A stretch of 64,000 bases of DNA from Burkholderiales bacterium (GCA_028868995.1 JAGWTH010000010.1:21290-85289); one strand, 5' to 3'. Positions 9,230-18,127 are shown, numbered from the stretch's first letter. Made by a program: numbers and translations. The notes: generated from the sequence alone by a model not told the origin.

Positions 9230-10342
9230 TCAGAACAGCGAGCCCTGCCCCGGCGGCGCCGGCGGCCGGAACAGGTCGGTGCGCAAGTCCTGCCGCCTGG
9301 CGTTGAAGCCCAGGCGCTTCGCGGCGCGCCCGAAGCGCTGGCGCAGCAGCTGCGCCCAGGTCCCCGCGCCCTTCATGCGGGTGGCGAAATCGCTGTCGTA
9401 ATCCTTGCCGCCGCGCATGTCCTGGATGCGGTGCATCACACGTTCGGCGCGCTGCGGGAAGTGCATTGCCAGCCACTGCCGGAACAGCGGCGCCACCTCC
9501 CAGGGCAGCCGCAGCACCTGGTAGAAGGCCTCGCGCGCCCCCGCGTCCCAGGCGGCTTCCAGCACCTGCTCCAGGTCGTCGTTGAGGAAGGGGATCTGCG
9601 GCGCCAGGCTCACGCCGCAGGGCACGCCGTGCTCCGCCAGGGTGCGCAGCAGGCGCAGCCGCCGGTGCGGCGCAGCGGCGCGCGGCTCCAGCTTGCGGGC
9701 CAGGTCGGCGTCGAGCGTCGTGATCGTCACGAACACCGTCACGAGCCCCTGCCGCGCCATCGGTGCGATCAGGTCGAGGTCACGCTCCACCCCGGCGGAC
9801 TTGGTGACCAGGCCGAAGGGATGGTTCGTCCCATGCAGCACCTCGATCAGGCCGCGCGTCAGGCGCAGCTCGCGCTCGACGGGCTGGTAGCAGTCGGTGG
9901 CGCTGCCCAGGGCGATCAGTTCCGGCCGGTAGGACCGGCGCCCGAGCTCCGCGCGCAGCAGGTCGGCCGCGTTGCGCTTGGCGATGATCTTCGTCTCGAA
10001 ATCCAGCCCCGGCGAGAGGTTCAGGTAGCCGTGCGTGGGCCGGGCGTAGCAGTAGATGCAGCCGTGCTCGCAGCCGCGGTACGGGTTCACGGACTGGCCG
10101 AAGTAGATGTCCGGCGAGTCGTTGGTCGTGATGATGCTGCGCGCCGTCTCCCAGATCACTTCGGTGCGCGGGGCCGGGGCGGCGTCCTCTTCAGCCGCCG
10201 GCCAGCCGTCGTCGAAGGCCTCGCGGGCAGCGCGCTCGAACCGGTGCGGGAAGGCGTTCGCGGTGCCGCGGCCCTTGAGCGCCGCCAGCGGCACACGCAC
10301 CTCGTCCACGCGCGAGTCGGTGCTCCGGTCGATACTGTCCAT
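9230..10342 (-). CDS. PA0069/Rv2578c-family radical SAM protein (SplB-related)
   Basis: 370 residues. The cluster motif is CEHGCIYCYAR (CxxxCxYC) near residue 93, preceded by the family hallmarks KGRGTANAFPHRFE and NPYRGC. DCYQPVERELRLTRGLIEVL and the SLAPQIPFLNDD region are typical of COG1533, the group containing spore photoproduct lyase. It would cleave S-adenosylmethionine to a radical at a [4Fe-4S] cluster; the substrate is unknown but a DNA-repair role has been suggested for the group. The ATG lies inside a LexA-box palindrome, so SOS control is likely. No clear Shine-Dalgarno is present and the mRNA may be leaderless. Confidence 0.9.
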   Translation of the reverse strand: MDSIDRSTDSRVDEVRVPLAALKGRGTANAFPHRFERAAREAFDDGWPAAEEDAAPAPRTEVIWETARSIITTNDSPDIYFGQSVNPYRGCEHGCIYCYARPTHGYLNLSPGLDFETKIIAKRNAADLLRAELGRRSYRPELIALGSATDCYQPVERELRLTRGLIEVLHGTNHPFGLVTKSAGVERDLDLIAPMARQGLVTVFVTITTLDADLARKLEPRAAAPHRRLRLLRTLAEHGVPCGVSLAPQIPFLNDDLEQVLEAAWDAGAREAFYQVLRLPWEVAPLFRQWLAMHFPQRAERVMHRIQDMRGGKDYDSDFATRMKGAGTWAQLLRQRFGRAAKRLGFNARRQDLRTDLFRPPAPPGQGSLF

Positions 10343-10353
10343 TCGTACAGTAT
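10332..10353. promoter_or_regulatory. LexA (SOS) box over the start codon of the radical SAM gene
   Basis: Arms ATACTGT (10332-10338) and ACAGTAT (10347-10353) are perfect inverted repeats separated by 8 bases, giving CTGT-N8-ACAG, the enterobacterial/betaproteobacterial LexA consensus. The start codon (10340-10342) lies in the centre. Bound LexA would block both transcription start and the translation start region. Confidence 0.8.
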
Positions 10354-10382
10354 GCCACCGGAAGCGGCGCGGCGGGGGGACT

Positions 10383-11360
10383 TCAGGCCGGTGTCGGCAC
10401 CGGCAGGGACAGGCGCGACCGCGCTTCCGCGTACTCGCGCTTCAGGCGCGTGACCAGTTCGGCGACGTGCACCACTTCCTTCACCGCGCCGATGCCCTGG
10501 CCGGAGCCCCAGATGTCCTTCCAGGCCTTCTTGCTGCCCTCACCGCCGCCGAAGCTCATCTTGCTCGGGTCGCTCTCGGGCAGGTGGTCCGGGTCGAGGC
10601 CGGAGGCGCGGATGCTGGACTTCAGGTAGTTGCCGTGCACGCCGGTGAACAGGCTCGAATACACGATGTCGTCCGAGGTGCCTTCGACGATCGCCTGCTT
10701 GTAGGCGTCGCTGGCGCGCGCCTCGACGGTGGCGATGAAGGCCGAGCCGATGTAGGCGAAATCCGCGCCCATCGCCTGCGCCGCGAGGATGGCGCCCCCG
10801 TTGGCGATGGCGCCCGACAGCGCGATCGGGCCGTCGAACCACTCGCGGATCTCCTGCACCAGCGCGAACGGGCTCTTGACGCCCGCATGGCCGCCGGCGC
10901 CGGCCGCCACCGCGATGAGGCCGTCGGCGCCCTTCTCGACCGCCTTGTGGGCGAAGCTGTTGTTGATCACGTCGTGCAGCACCACGCCGCCGTAGGAGTG
11001 GATCGCGTCGTTGACGTCGGGACGCGCGCCGAGCGAGGTGATGATGATCGGCACCTTGCGCCGGACCACCGCTTCCATGTCGTGCTCGAGGCGGTCGTTG
11101 CTCTTGTGCACGATCTGGTTGATCGCATAGGGCGCCGCCGGCCGGTCGGGATGGGCGCGATTGTGCGCCGCCAGCCCCTCCTCGATCTCGTGCAGCCACT
11201 CGTCCAGCTGCGAGGCCGGGCGCGCGTTGAGCGCCGGCATCGAGCCGACGATGCCGGCCTTGCACTGCTCGATCACCAGCTTCGGGGTGCTGATGATGAA
11301 CATCGGCGAGGCGATCACCGGCAGGGGGAGGTTGCGCAGGACGGGCGGCAGCTTCGACAT
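10383..11360 (-). CDS. NAD(P)H-dependent flavin oxidoreductase / nitronate monooxygenase family
   Basis: 325 residues, TIM-barrel FMN enzyme. The N-terminus LPLPVIASPMFIISTPKLVIEQCKAGIVGS is the nitronate monooxygenase opening. GADGLIAVAAGAGGHAG carries the conserved glycine-rich, His-containing FMN/substrate loop, and ADFAYIGSAFIAT binds the phosphate. The ATG at 11360 has AGGAGT 5 bases upstream; a longer frame runs into the acyl-CoA dehydrogenase. It oxidises alkyl nitronates or acts as an enoyl reductase-like quinone oxidoreductase. It follows the acyl-CoA dehydrogenase by 13 bases, so it is probably co-transcribed with etfBA. Confidence 0.9.
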   Translation of the reverse strand: MSKLPPVLRNLPLPVIASPMFIISTPKLVIEQCKAGIVGSMPALNARPASQLDEWLHEIEEGLAAHNRAHPDRPAAPYAINQIVHKSNDRLEHDMEAVVRRKVPIIITSLGARPDVNDAIHSYGGVVLHDVINNSFAHKAVEKGADGLIAVAAGAGGHAGVKSPFALVQEIREWFDGPIALSGAIANGGAILAAQAMGADFAYIGSAFIATVEARASDAYKQAIVEGTSDDIVYSSLFTGVHGNYLKSSIRASGLDPDHLPESDPSKMSFGGGEGSKKAWKDIWGSGQGIGAVKEVVHVAELVTRLKREYAEARSRLSLPVPTPA

Positions 11361-11373
11361 CGGGACTCCTGGT

Positions 11374-13164
11374 TCAGAACGCTTCCAGCGGCAGCGCCAT
11401 GACGCTCTCGCCGCCTTCGACGATGGCGTCGCGCATGCCCGGCGCCCTGGCCAGGATGTGCTCCGCGTAGAAGCGCGCGGTCTCGATCTTCGCGCGCATG
11501 AACTCCGGATCCTGTCCCTTTTGCAACAGGTCCTCGGCCACCAGCAGCGAGCGCGCCAGCTGCCAGCCCGCGACCAGGTTGCCGGCCAGCAGGAGGTAGG
11601 GCACGGAGCCGGCGAACGCCGCATTGGGCGAGGCCTTGCCCTGCTGCACGATGAAGCCGACGACGTCCTGGAAGGCCTTGCGGGCCGCGCCCAGGCGACG
11701 GGCCATCGCCCGGGCGGCGGCGCTGTCGCGCGCGGCCAGCTCCCGCTCGGTGTGCTCGATGCGCGCGGCGACCAGCTGCGCGGTGCGCCCGCCGTCGCGG
11801 GCGGTCTTGCGGCCCACCAGGTCGTTGGCCTGGATCGCCGTGGTGCCCTCGTAGATGGTCAGGATCCGGGCGTCGCGGTAGTACTGGGCGGCGCCGGTCT
11901 CCTCGATGAAGCCCATGCCGCCGTGCACCTGCACGCCCAGCGAGGTGACCTCCAGGCTCATCTCGGTGCTGTAGCCCTTGACCAGCGGCACCAGGAATTC
12001 GTAGACGGCCTGGTTCTCCTTGCGCACGGCCTCGTCGTAATGATGGTGCGCGGCGTCGTAGGCCGCCGCGGCCACGCTGGCCATCGCGCGGCAGCCCTCG
12101 GTCTGGGCGCGCATGGTCATGAGCATGCGGCGCACGTCCGGATGGTGGATGATGGTCGCCGGGCCGTTGACCGAGCCGTCCACCGGGCGCGACTGCACGC
12201 GGTCGCGCGCGTAGTCCACGGCCTTCTGGTAGGCCCGCTCGGCCACCGCGATGCCCTGCACGCCCACGGCGTAGCGGGCGGCGTTCATCATGATGAACAT
12301 GTACTCCAGGCCGCGGTTCTCCTCGCCCACGAGGAAACCGGTCGCCCCCCCATGGTCGCCGAACTGCAGCACGGCGGTCGGCGAGGCCTTGATGCCCAGC
12401 TTGTGCTCGATGCTCACGCAGTGCACGTCGTTGCGCGCGCCCGGCGTGCCGTCCGCGTTGACCAGGAACTTGGGCACGACGAACAGGCTGATGCCCTTCA
12501 CGCCCTCGGGCGCGCCGGGCACGCGGGCCAGCACCAGGTGGACGATGTTGTCCGCCATGTCGTGCTCGCCGTAGGTGATGAAGATCTTGGTGCCGAAGAC
12601 CTTGTAGCTGCCGTCGCCTTGCGGCTCGGCCCGGGTGCGCACCAGGGAGAGGTCGCTGCCGGCCTGCGGCTCGGTCAGGTTCATGGTGCCGGTCCACTCG
12701 CCGCTCACCAGCTTGTCGAGGTAGACGGACTTCAGGTCGTCCGAGCCCGCGGTCAGCAGCGCCTCGATCGCGCCGTCGGTCAGCAGCGGGCACAGCGCGA
12801 AGCTGAGGTTGGCGGAGTTCAGCATCTCGACGCAGGCCGCGCCGATGGTCTTGGGCAGGCCCTGGCCGCCGAAGTCGCCGGGGTGCTGCAGGCCCTGCCA
12901 GCCGCCCTCGGCGAACTGCTTGTAGGCCGCCACGAAGCCCGGGGTCGTCGTGACCTGACCGTCCTTCCAGCTGGAAGGATTGCGGTCGCCGTCGACGTTC
13001 AGCGGCGCGACCACGCCCTCGTTGAACCGGGCGCACTCCTCCAGCACGGCCTGCGCCGTCTCGAGGCCGGCCTCCTCGAAGCCGGGCAACTTGGCGATCT
13101 GCTCGATGACGGCCAGGTGTTCGATGTCGAACAGCATGTCCTTGAGGGGGGCGCGGTAGCTCAT
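11374..13164 (-). CDS. acyl-CoA dehydrogenase, long DmdC-like type
   Basis: 596 residues from the ATG at 13164, which has GGAGAGA upstream. The start at 13185 lacks a site of its own. N-terminal MSYRAPLKDMLFDIEHLA, the FAD-binding TGTMNLTEPQAGSDLS segment, the MNAARYAVGVQGIAVAERAYQKA helix and QVHGGMGFIEETGAAQYYRDARI with TIYEGTTAIQAND define the family. A C-terminal extra domain of about 130 residues is typical of the 590-600 residue group that includes 3-methylmercaptopropionyl-CoA dehydrogenase. The actual acyl-CoA cannot be read. Electrons go to ETF, encoded just upstream. Confidence 0.93.
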   Translation of the reverse strand: MSYRAPLKDMLFDIEHLAVIEQIAKLPGFEEAGLETAQAVLEECARFNEGVVAPLNVDGDRNPSSWKDGQVTTTPGFVAAYKQFAEGGWQGLQHPGDFGGQGLPKTIGAACVEMLNSANLSFALCPLLTDGAIEALLTAGSDDLKSVYLDKLVSGEWTGTMNLTEPQAGSDLSLVRTRAEPQGDGSYKVFGTKIFITYGEHDMADNIVHLVLARVPGAPEGVKGISLFVVPKFLVNADGTPGARNDVHCVSIEHKLGIKASPTAVLQFGDHGGATGFLVGEENRGLEYMFIMMNAARYAVGVQGIAVAERAYQKAVDYARDRVQSRPVDGSVNGPATIIHHPDVRRMLMTMRAQTEGCRAMASVAAAAYDAAHHHYDEAVRKENQAVYEFLVPLVKGYSTEMSLEVTSLGVQVHGGMGFIEETGAAQYYRDARILTIYEGTTAIQANDLVGRKTARDGGRTAQLVAARIEHTERELAARDSAAARAMARRLGAARKAFQDVVGFIVQQGKASPNAAFAGSVPYLLLAGNLVAGWQLARSLLVAEDLLQKGQDPEFMRAKIETARFYAEHILARAPGMRDAIVEGGESVMALPLEAF

Positions 13165-13187
13165 GGTTCTCTCCGGGAATGTCATGG

Positions 13188-13212
13188 CTCCCTCCCCGTC
13201 CGGGGGAGGGAG
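13188..13212. repeat. 10-bp perfect hairpin between etfA and the acyl-CoA dehydrogenase gene
   Basis: CTCCCTCCCC (13188-13197) and GGGGAGGGAG (13203-13212) pair perfectly around a 5-base loop. There is no U-run in either direction, so it resembles an mRNA-processing or stability element inside the etf operon more than a terminator. Similar GC hairpins are scattered in Burkholderiales genomes. Confidence 0.5.
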
Positions 13213-13221
13213 GTCCTGGCC

Positions 13222-14154
13222 TTACAGCGCCTTGACCAGCTCCGGCACGGCCTGGAACAGGTCGGCCTCGAGGCCATAGTCGGCCACGCTGAAGATCGGC
13301 GCTTCCGGGTCCTTGTTGATCGCCACGATCACCTTGGAGTCCTTCATGCCCGCCAGGTGCTGGATCGCGCCGCTGATGCCCAGCGCCACGTACAGCTGCG
13401 GCGCCACGATCTTGCCGGTCTGGCCGACCTGCAGGTCGTTGGGCGCGTAGCCGGCATCCACCGCGGCGCGGCTCGCACCGATCGCTGCGCCCAGCTTGTC
13501 CGCCAAAGGCGTCAGCACTTCCTGGAACTTCTCCGAGGAGCCCAGCGCGCGGCCGCCGGAGACGATGATCTTGGCGGCGGTGAGCTCGGGCCGGTCGCTC
13601 TTGGCGATCTCCTGGCCGAGGAAGGCGCTCTTGCCGCTGTCGGCCACCGCAGCCGCGGATTCCACCGCGGCGCTGCCGCCGGTGGCCGCGGCCGCGTCGA
13701 AGCCGGTCGTGCGCACCGTGATCACCTTCACCGGGTCGGCGCTCTGCACCGTGGCGATGGCGTTGCCGGCGTAGATCGGGCGCTCGAAGGTGTCGGGGCT
13801 GTCGACCTTGGTGATGTCGGAGATCTGCGCCACGTCCAGCCTGGCGGCGACGCGCGGGGCGACGTTCTTGCCGCCGGCGGTGGCCGGGAACAGGATGTGG
13901 CTGTAGCTGCCGGCGATCGCCAGCACCTGCGCGGCCACGTTCTCGGCCAGGCCGTGCTCGAACTGCGCGCCGTCGGCGTGGATCACCTTGGCCACGCCGG
14001 CGATCTGCGCGGCAGCCTTGGCGGCCTCGCCGGCGTTCGCGCCGGCGACCAGCACGTGCACGTCGCCGCCGCAGGCGGCCGCGGCCGTCACGGTGTTCAG
14101 CGTCGCGGCCTTGATGGATTGGTTGTCGTGTTCGGCAATGACGAGGGAGGCCAT
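13222..14154 (-). CDS. etfA: electron transfer flavoprotein subunit alpha
   Basis: 310 residues from the ATG at 14154, two bases after the etfB stop. Starts [20 protein letters not shown]; the C-terminal FAD-binding domain shows [20 protein letters not shown], the [21 protein letters not shown] loop and the [24 protein letters not shown] motif that is diagnostic of EtfA. With EtfB it forms the soluble FAD/AMP heterodimer that collects electrons from acyl-CoA dehydrogenases and passes them to ETF:ubiquinone oxidoreductase. It lies in an apparent operon etfB-etfA-acyl-CoA dehydrogenase. Confidence 0.98.
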   Translation of the reverse strand: MASLVIAEHDNQSIKAATLNTVTAAAACGGDVHVLVAGANAGEAAKAAAQIAGVAKVIHADGAQFEHGLAENVAAQVLAIAGSYSHILFPATAGGKNVAPRVAARLDVAQISDITKVDSPDTFERPIYAGNAIATVQSADPVKVITVRTTGFDAAAATGGSAAVESAAAVADSGKSAFLGQEIAKSDRPELTAAKIIVSGGRALGSSEKFQEVLTPLADKLGAAIGASRAAVDAGYAPNDLQVGQTGKIVAPQLYVALGISGAIQHLAGMKDSKVIVAINKDPEAPIFSVADYGLEADLFQAVPELVKAL

Positions 14155-14156
14155 GT

Positions 14157-14906
14157 TCAGATCACTTTCGCTTCGGTCTTGAGCTTCTGCACCAGGGTCG
14201 CCACGTCGGGCACCTTCACGCCGGCGCCTCGCTTGGGCGGCTCGGCGACCTTCAGCGTCTTCAGCCGCGGGGCCACGTCCACGCCCAGGTCGGCGGGCGT
14301 CACCGTGTCCAGCGGCTTCTTCTTGGCCTTCATGATGTTGGGCAGCGTCACGTAGCGCGGCTCGTTCAGGCGCAGGTCGGTGGTCACCACCGCGGGCAGG
14401 GACACGGAGAGCGTCTCCAGGCCGCCGTCCACTTCGCGCGTGACCTTCGCCTTCCCGTCGGCCACTTCCACCTTGCTCGCGAAGGTGGCCTGCGGCAGGT
14501 CGGCCAGCGCCGCCAGCATCTGGCCGGTCTGGTTGCAGTCGTCGTCGATCGCCTGCTTGCCCAGGATCACCAGGCCCGGCTGCTCCTTGTCCACCAGCGC
14601 CTTGAGCAGCTTGGCCACCGCCAGCGGCTGCAGCTCCTCGTCGGTCTGCACCAGGATCGCGCGGTCCGCGCCGATGGCCATGGCCGTGCGCAGGGTCTCC
14701 TGGCACTGCTGCACGCCGCAGGAGACGGCGATCACCTCGGTGACCACGCCCTTCTCCTTCAGGCGCACCGCCTCTTCCACCGCGATCTCGTCGAACGGGT
14801 TCATGCTCATCTTGACGTTCGCGATGTCCACACCCGTGTTGTCCGACTTGACGCGGACCTTCACGTTGTAGTCCACCACCCGCTTGACGGGGACCAGGAC
14901 CTTCAT
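14157..14906 (-). CDS. etfB: electron transfer flavoprotein subunit beta
   Basis: 249 residues, standard EtfB length. [20 protein letters not shown] is the canonical start. [30 protein letters not shown] and [25 protein letters not shown] form the AMP-binding subunit, and the [24 protein letters not shown] segment is the EtfB signature. The ribosome-binding site is TAGGAGAG. The upstream region holds two operator-like dyads, suggesting dual control by fatty-acid and branched-chain amino-acid catabolic regulators. Confidence 0.98.
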   Translation of the reverse strand: MKVLVPVKRVVDYNVKVRVKSDNTGVDIANVKMSMNPFDEIAVEEAVRLKEKGVVTEVIAVSCGVQQCQETLRTAMAIGADRAILVQTDEELQPLAVAKLLKALVDKEQPGLVILGKQAIDDDCNQTGQMLAALADLPQATFASKVEVADGKAKVTREVDGGLETLSVSLPAVVTTDLRLNEPRYVTLPNIMKAKKKPLDTVTPADLGVDVAPRLKTLKVAEPPKRGAGVKVPDVATLVQKLKTEAKVI

Positions 14907-14934
14907 GGGGGCACTCTCCTAGAGTTGGGGGGAA

Positions 14935-14962
14935 TTGACGTGTACGTAAACTCGAAATTCTA
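14935..14962 (-). promoter_or_regulatory. etfBA proximal promoter with LiuR-like dyad
   Basis: The dyad TTGACGT-GT-ACGTAAA (14935-14950) has arms matching at 6 of 7 positions. From recollection it resembles operators of MerR-family LiuR, which controls branched-chain amino-acid catabolism in proteobacteria. A minus-strand TAGAAT (-10) at 14957-14962 would place transcription start inside the dyad. Confidence 0.5.
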
Positions 14963-15005
14963 TGTGGGACCGGGGTCCCGCCCTCCGCGCGTCGGGGGGC
15001 GACAG

Positions 15006-15039
15006 AAAAAAGAACGGTCGTTCGTTTTTCGTGATTATA
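15006..15039 (-). promoter_or_regulatory. etfBA distal promoter with TetR-type palindrome
   Basis: A 24-bp dyad: AAAAAAGAACG (15006-15016), GT, CGTTCGTTTTT (15019-15029), arms matching at 10 of 11. Minus-strand TATAAT (plus-strand ATTATA at 15034-15039) lies directly upstream, so transcription would start within the dyad. This is a classic TetR-repressor layout; the GAACG-N2-CGTTC core resembles sites of betaproteobacterial fatty-acid regulators. A weak -35 (TTGCCG) lies at 15059-15064. Confidence 0.55.
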
Positions 15040-15079
15040 GGCGCCCGGCCGGGATGGCCGGCAAGGGCGCCCCGAGCGC

Positions 15080-16363
15080 TCATGGACGGCCGACCAGCGT
15101 CTCGTCGGACGAACGGGCCGCCGCGCCCTGCTGCCGGATGTGCAGCACCCGCTGCGGATAGGGGATGTCGATGCCCGCCTCGCGCAGCGCCCGCAGGACC
15201 TTCAGGTTCACGTCCGAGCGCACGTTGGCCTGGCCGTTCTGCGGGTCGTCGATCCAGAAGAACAGGCGGAACTCCAGCCCGTCGGCGCCGAAGCTCATGA
15301 GCCGCGCCGCCGGCGGAGGGTCGGCCAGCACCCGCTGGGTGCGCATGGCGGCATCGGCCAGCAGCGCCAGCACCTGGTCCGGGTCGCTGTCGTAGCCCAC
15401 GGCCACGTCGGTGGCCAGCAGCACGCGCGGGTCGGCGATCGACAGGCTCTCCACCCGCTCGGAGATGAGCTTCTCGTTGGGCACCACCGAGGCGCGGCCG
15501 TCGGCGGCGCGGATCAGCGTGTAGCGGGTCTTGATGTCGGCGACCACGCCCTCGAAGCCGTCCACCTTGACCACGTCGCCGATGCGCAGGCTGCGCTCGG
15601 CCAGGATCACGAAGCCGCTCACGTAGTTGGCGGCCAGCTTCTGCAGGCCGAAACCCAGGCCCACGCCGACGGCGCCGCCCAGCACCGACAGCGCCGTGAG
15701 GTCGACCCCGGCCAGCGACAGGGCGAACAGGAAGCCGACGGTCAGCAGCGCGGCCCGCACCGCATTGACCGCCACCTTGCGCAGCGACAGGTCGGCGACC
15801 GTCTCGCGCAGCACCTTGCGCTCCAGCACGGCGGAAAACCACAGCGTCAGCACCAGCACCAGGCCGGAACCGAGCGCGCCCTGCACGACGCCCAGCAGGC
15901 TGACCTCGGTCCTGCCGAAGCTGAAGCGCAGCTTCTCCATCTCCGCCATCACCGCCGGCAGCAGCCCCAGGATCCACAGCACCGCCGCGATCCAGGCGAG
16001 CCAGGAGAACAGGCGCTCCACCCGGCGCGCGATGGTCCAGTGCGGGAACACCAGTGGGAACACTCGCGCCAGCAGCCGGATGCCCGCCAGCGAGATCAGC
16101 ACCGGCAGCGCCAGCCGCAGCAGCGGCACGGGCTGCAGCCCGCCCAGCACCTTGCGGGCGAGGTAGGTGAGGCCCAGCGCCAGCAGCGGGAACAGCACGC
16201 CGTCGACCAGGTGGCGTCCGAACAGGACCGACTCCGGCGGCTCGCGCCGGCCGGTGAGCCAGCAGATGCCCCAGGCGGCCGCCAGGCAGGCCAGGAGGGT
16301 GAGGGCCTCCCAGCCTATGCCCCTGTGGGCCAGGGAGTCCAGCAGCTCGTCGAACGGGATCAT
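15080..16363 (-). CDS. MscS-family mechanosensitive ion channel
   Basis: 427 residues from the ATG at 16363, which overlaps the stop of the upstream crotonase gene by 3 bases. Five or six transmembrane helices occupy residues 15-240. The pore-lining TM3 and beta domain follow: LTALSVLGGAVGVGLGFGLQKLAANYVSGFVILAERSLRIGD is the MscS signature, then VKVDGFEGVVADIKTRYTLIR and VVPNEKLISE. It would release solutes on hypo-osmotic shock through the inner membrane. It is larger than E. coli MscS (286 residues) because of extra N-terminal helices. Confidence 0.93.
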   Translation of the reverse strand: MIPFDELLDSLAHRGIGWEALTLLACLAAAWGICWLTGRREPPESVLFGRHLVDGVLFPLLALGLTYLARKVLGGLQPVPLLRLALPVLISLAGIRLLARVFPLVFPHWTIARRVERLFSWLAWIAAVLWILGLLPAVMAEMEKLRFSFGRTEVSLLGVVQGALGSGLVLVLTLWFSAVLERKVLRETVADLSLRKVAVNAVRAALLTVGFLFALSLAGVDLTALSVLGGAVGVGLGFGLQKLAANYVSGFVILAERSLRIGDVVKVDGFEGVVADIKTRYTLIRAADGRASVVPNEKLISERVESLSIADPRVLLATDVAVGYDSDPDQVLALLADAAMRTQRVLADPPPAARLMSFGADGLEFRLFFWIDDPQNGQANVRSDVNLKVLRALREAGIDIPYPQRVLHIRQQGAAARSSDETLVGRP

Positions 16364-17151
16364 GCGCCGCCGCCGGGCGCCGCCCAGGCCGGCTTGCGCT
16401 TCTCGGTGAAGGCGGTGACGCCTTCCTGGGCGCAGGGGGCCATCATGTTGCCGGCCATGGTCTGCGCGGCCAGCTGGTAGGCCGCCGCGATGCCCATCTC
16501 GCGCTGGCGGTAGAACAGTTCCTTGCCCATCGCCAGCGCCTCGCGCGGCTTGGCCAGGATGCTCGCCACCAGCCGTTCCACCGCCGCATCGAGCTCCTCC
16601 GGCGCCACGGCGTGGTTCACCAGCGCGCGCGCCTGCGCCTCCTGCGCCGAGATGAACTCGCCGGTCACCAGCATCTCCATGGCCTGCTTGGGCGCCATGT
16701 TGCGCAGCAGGGGCACGCTGGGCGTGGCGCAGAACAGGCCGTAGTTGACGCCGCTGACCGCGAAGCGCGCCTCGGTGGAGGCGATCGCCAGGTCGCATTG
16801 GGCCACCAGCTGGCAGCCGGCCGCCGTGGCGATGCCCTGCACCCGCGCGATCACCGGCACCGGCAGCTGCTGCAGCGCCAGCATCACCCGGCTGCAGTGG
16901 GCGAACAGCTGCTGGTAATAGGCGAGTTCCGGCCGGGCGATCATCTGCTTGAGGTGGTGGCCGGCGCAGAAGGCCTTGCCGGCCGCCGCAAGCACCAGCA
17001 CGCGCGCGGACTCGTCGCCGGCCAGCCGGTCCAGCGCCGCCTGCAGCGCGGCGAGCATCTCCTCGCTCAGGGCGTTGAAACTGGCGGGACGGTTCAGCGT
17101 CAGCGTCACCACGCCGCGCGCATCCCGCGCCTCGATCAGCGGCTGCTCCAT
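16360..17151 (-). CDS. enoyl-CoA hydratase/isomerase family protein, ECHDC3-like, both catalytic glutamates absent
   Basis: 263 residues, crotonase fold. The oxyanion-hole region AFCAGHHLKQM and the second one GIATAAGCQLVAQCDLAIAS are present. At the position of Glu144 of rat mitochondrial hydratase (GGGCE) there is Gln (AAGCQ), and the Glu164 region reads VSGVNYGLFCATPSV with no acidic residue. This is the pattern of the ECHDC3-like subgroup, so classic hydration is doubtful; another crotonase reaction or a binding role is possible. The ATG at 17151 lacks a strong ribosome-binding site. It is translationally coupled to the MscS gene. Confidence 0.88.
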   Translation of the reverse strand: MEQPLIEARDARGVVTLTLNRPASFNALSEEMLAALQAALDRLAGDESARVLVLAAAGKAFCAGHHLKQMIARPELAYYQQLFAHCSRVMLALQQLPVPVIARVQGIATAAGCQLVAQCDLAIASTEARFAVSGVNYGLFCATPSVPLLRNMAPKQAMEMLVTGEFISAQEAQARALVNHAVAPEELDAAVERLVASILAKPREALAMGKELFYRQREMGIAAAYQLAAQTMAGNMMAPCAQEGVTAFTEKRKPAWAAPGGGA

Positions 17152-17173
17152 GGCGGCCCCTCCTTCCTTGCTG

Positions 17174-18127
17174 TCAGACCCCGGCGAGGGCCCGCACGTG
17201 CGCCTCGACGCTGCGGCCCAGGGCGTCCAGGTTGTAGCCGCCCTCCAGGGACGAAACGATGCGCCCCCGGGCATGGCGCCGCGCCACGTCCATGAGCTGC
17301 CGCGTGATCCAGGCGTAGTCCGCCTCCACCAGGCCCAGCTGGCCCAGGTCGTCCTCGCGGTGGGCGTCGAAGCCGGCGCTGACGAAGATCATCTCCGGGC
17401 GGAACTCCTCCAGCCGCGGCAGCCAGTGCTTCTCGATCAGCTCGCGGATCGCCGGCCCCTTGGTGTAGGCCGGCACGGGCAGGTTCATCATGTTGGCCGC
17501 GTGGTCCCCGAAGCCGCTGTAGGGGTAGAAGGGATGCTGGAAGATCCCCACCATCAGCACGCGCTCGTCGCCCGCGAGGATGTCCTCTGTGCCGTTGCCG
17601 TGGTGCACGTCGAAGTCCACCACCGCCACGCGCTTCAGGCCGTGGCGCTCCAGCGCGTAGCGCGCCGCGACCGCCACGTTGTTGAAGATGCAGAAGCCCA
17701 TGGCCCGGTGCCGGGTGGCATGGTGGCCGGGCGGGCGCACCGCGCAGAAGGCGTTCTCCAGCTCGCCGGCGATCACCGCGTCGGTCGCGGCGATCGCCGC
17801 GCCGGCCGCGCGCAGCACGGCGTTCCAGGTGTGGCGGTTCATCGCCGTGTCGGGATCGATGTGCATGTGGTCCGTGCCACCCGCGTCCTCCTGCTGGCGC
17901 AGCTCCTCGGCCAGGCCCAGGATGGAGGCGACGTGCATGCGGTCGTGGGCCAGCTCCAGCAGGTCGGTGCTCGCCAGCGGGGCCTCCCGCCGGTCCACCG
18001 CGTCCAGCAGGCCGGAGGCCAGCATGCGGTCCTCGATCGCGTCCAGCCGCTGCGGGCATTCCGGGTGCCCGCGGCCCATGTCGTGCCTGCGGCAATCCGG
18101 GTGCGTGAAATAGCCGGTCTTCAGCAT
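17174..18127 (-). CDS. histone deacetylase family (acetylpolyamine/acetoin-utilisation type) hydrolase
   Basis: 317 residues from the ATG at 18127 (MLKTGYFTHPDC); an upstream ATG would overlap moxR's promoter. Zn-binding and catalytic motifs are complete: RPPGHHA, VAVVDFDVHHGNGTEDI, SAGFDAH and SLEGGYN. HPECPQRL near residue 20 is typical of bacterial class II-like deacetylases (HDAH, AcuC relatives). It would remove acyl groups from lysines, polyamines or a small metabolite in the cytoplasm. It is divergent from moxR with a 44-base gap; the crotonase gene follows 22 bases later on the same strand. Confidence 0.92.
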   Translation of the reverse strand: MLKTGYFTHPDCRRHDMGRGHPECPQRLDAIEDRMLASGLLDAVDRREAPLASTDLLELAHDRMHVASILGLAEELRQQEDAGGTDHMHIDPDTAMNRHTWNAVLRAAGAAIAATDAVIAGELENAFCAVRPPGHHATRHRAMGFCIFNNVAVAARYALERHGLKRVAVVDFDVHHGNGTEDILAGDERVLMVGIFQHPFYPYSGFGDHAANMMNLPVPAYTKGPAIRELIEKHWLPRLEEFRPEMIFVSAGFDAHREDDLGQLGLVEADYAWITRQLMDVARRHARGRIVSSLEGGYNLDALGRSVEAHVRALAGV

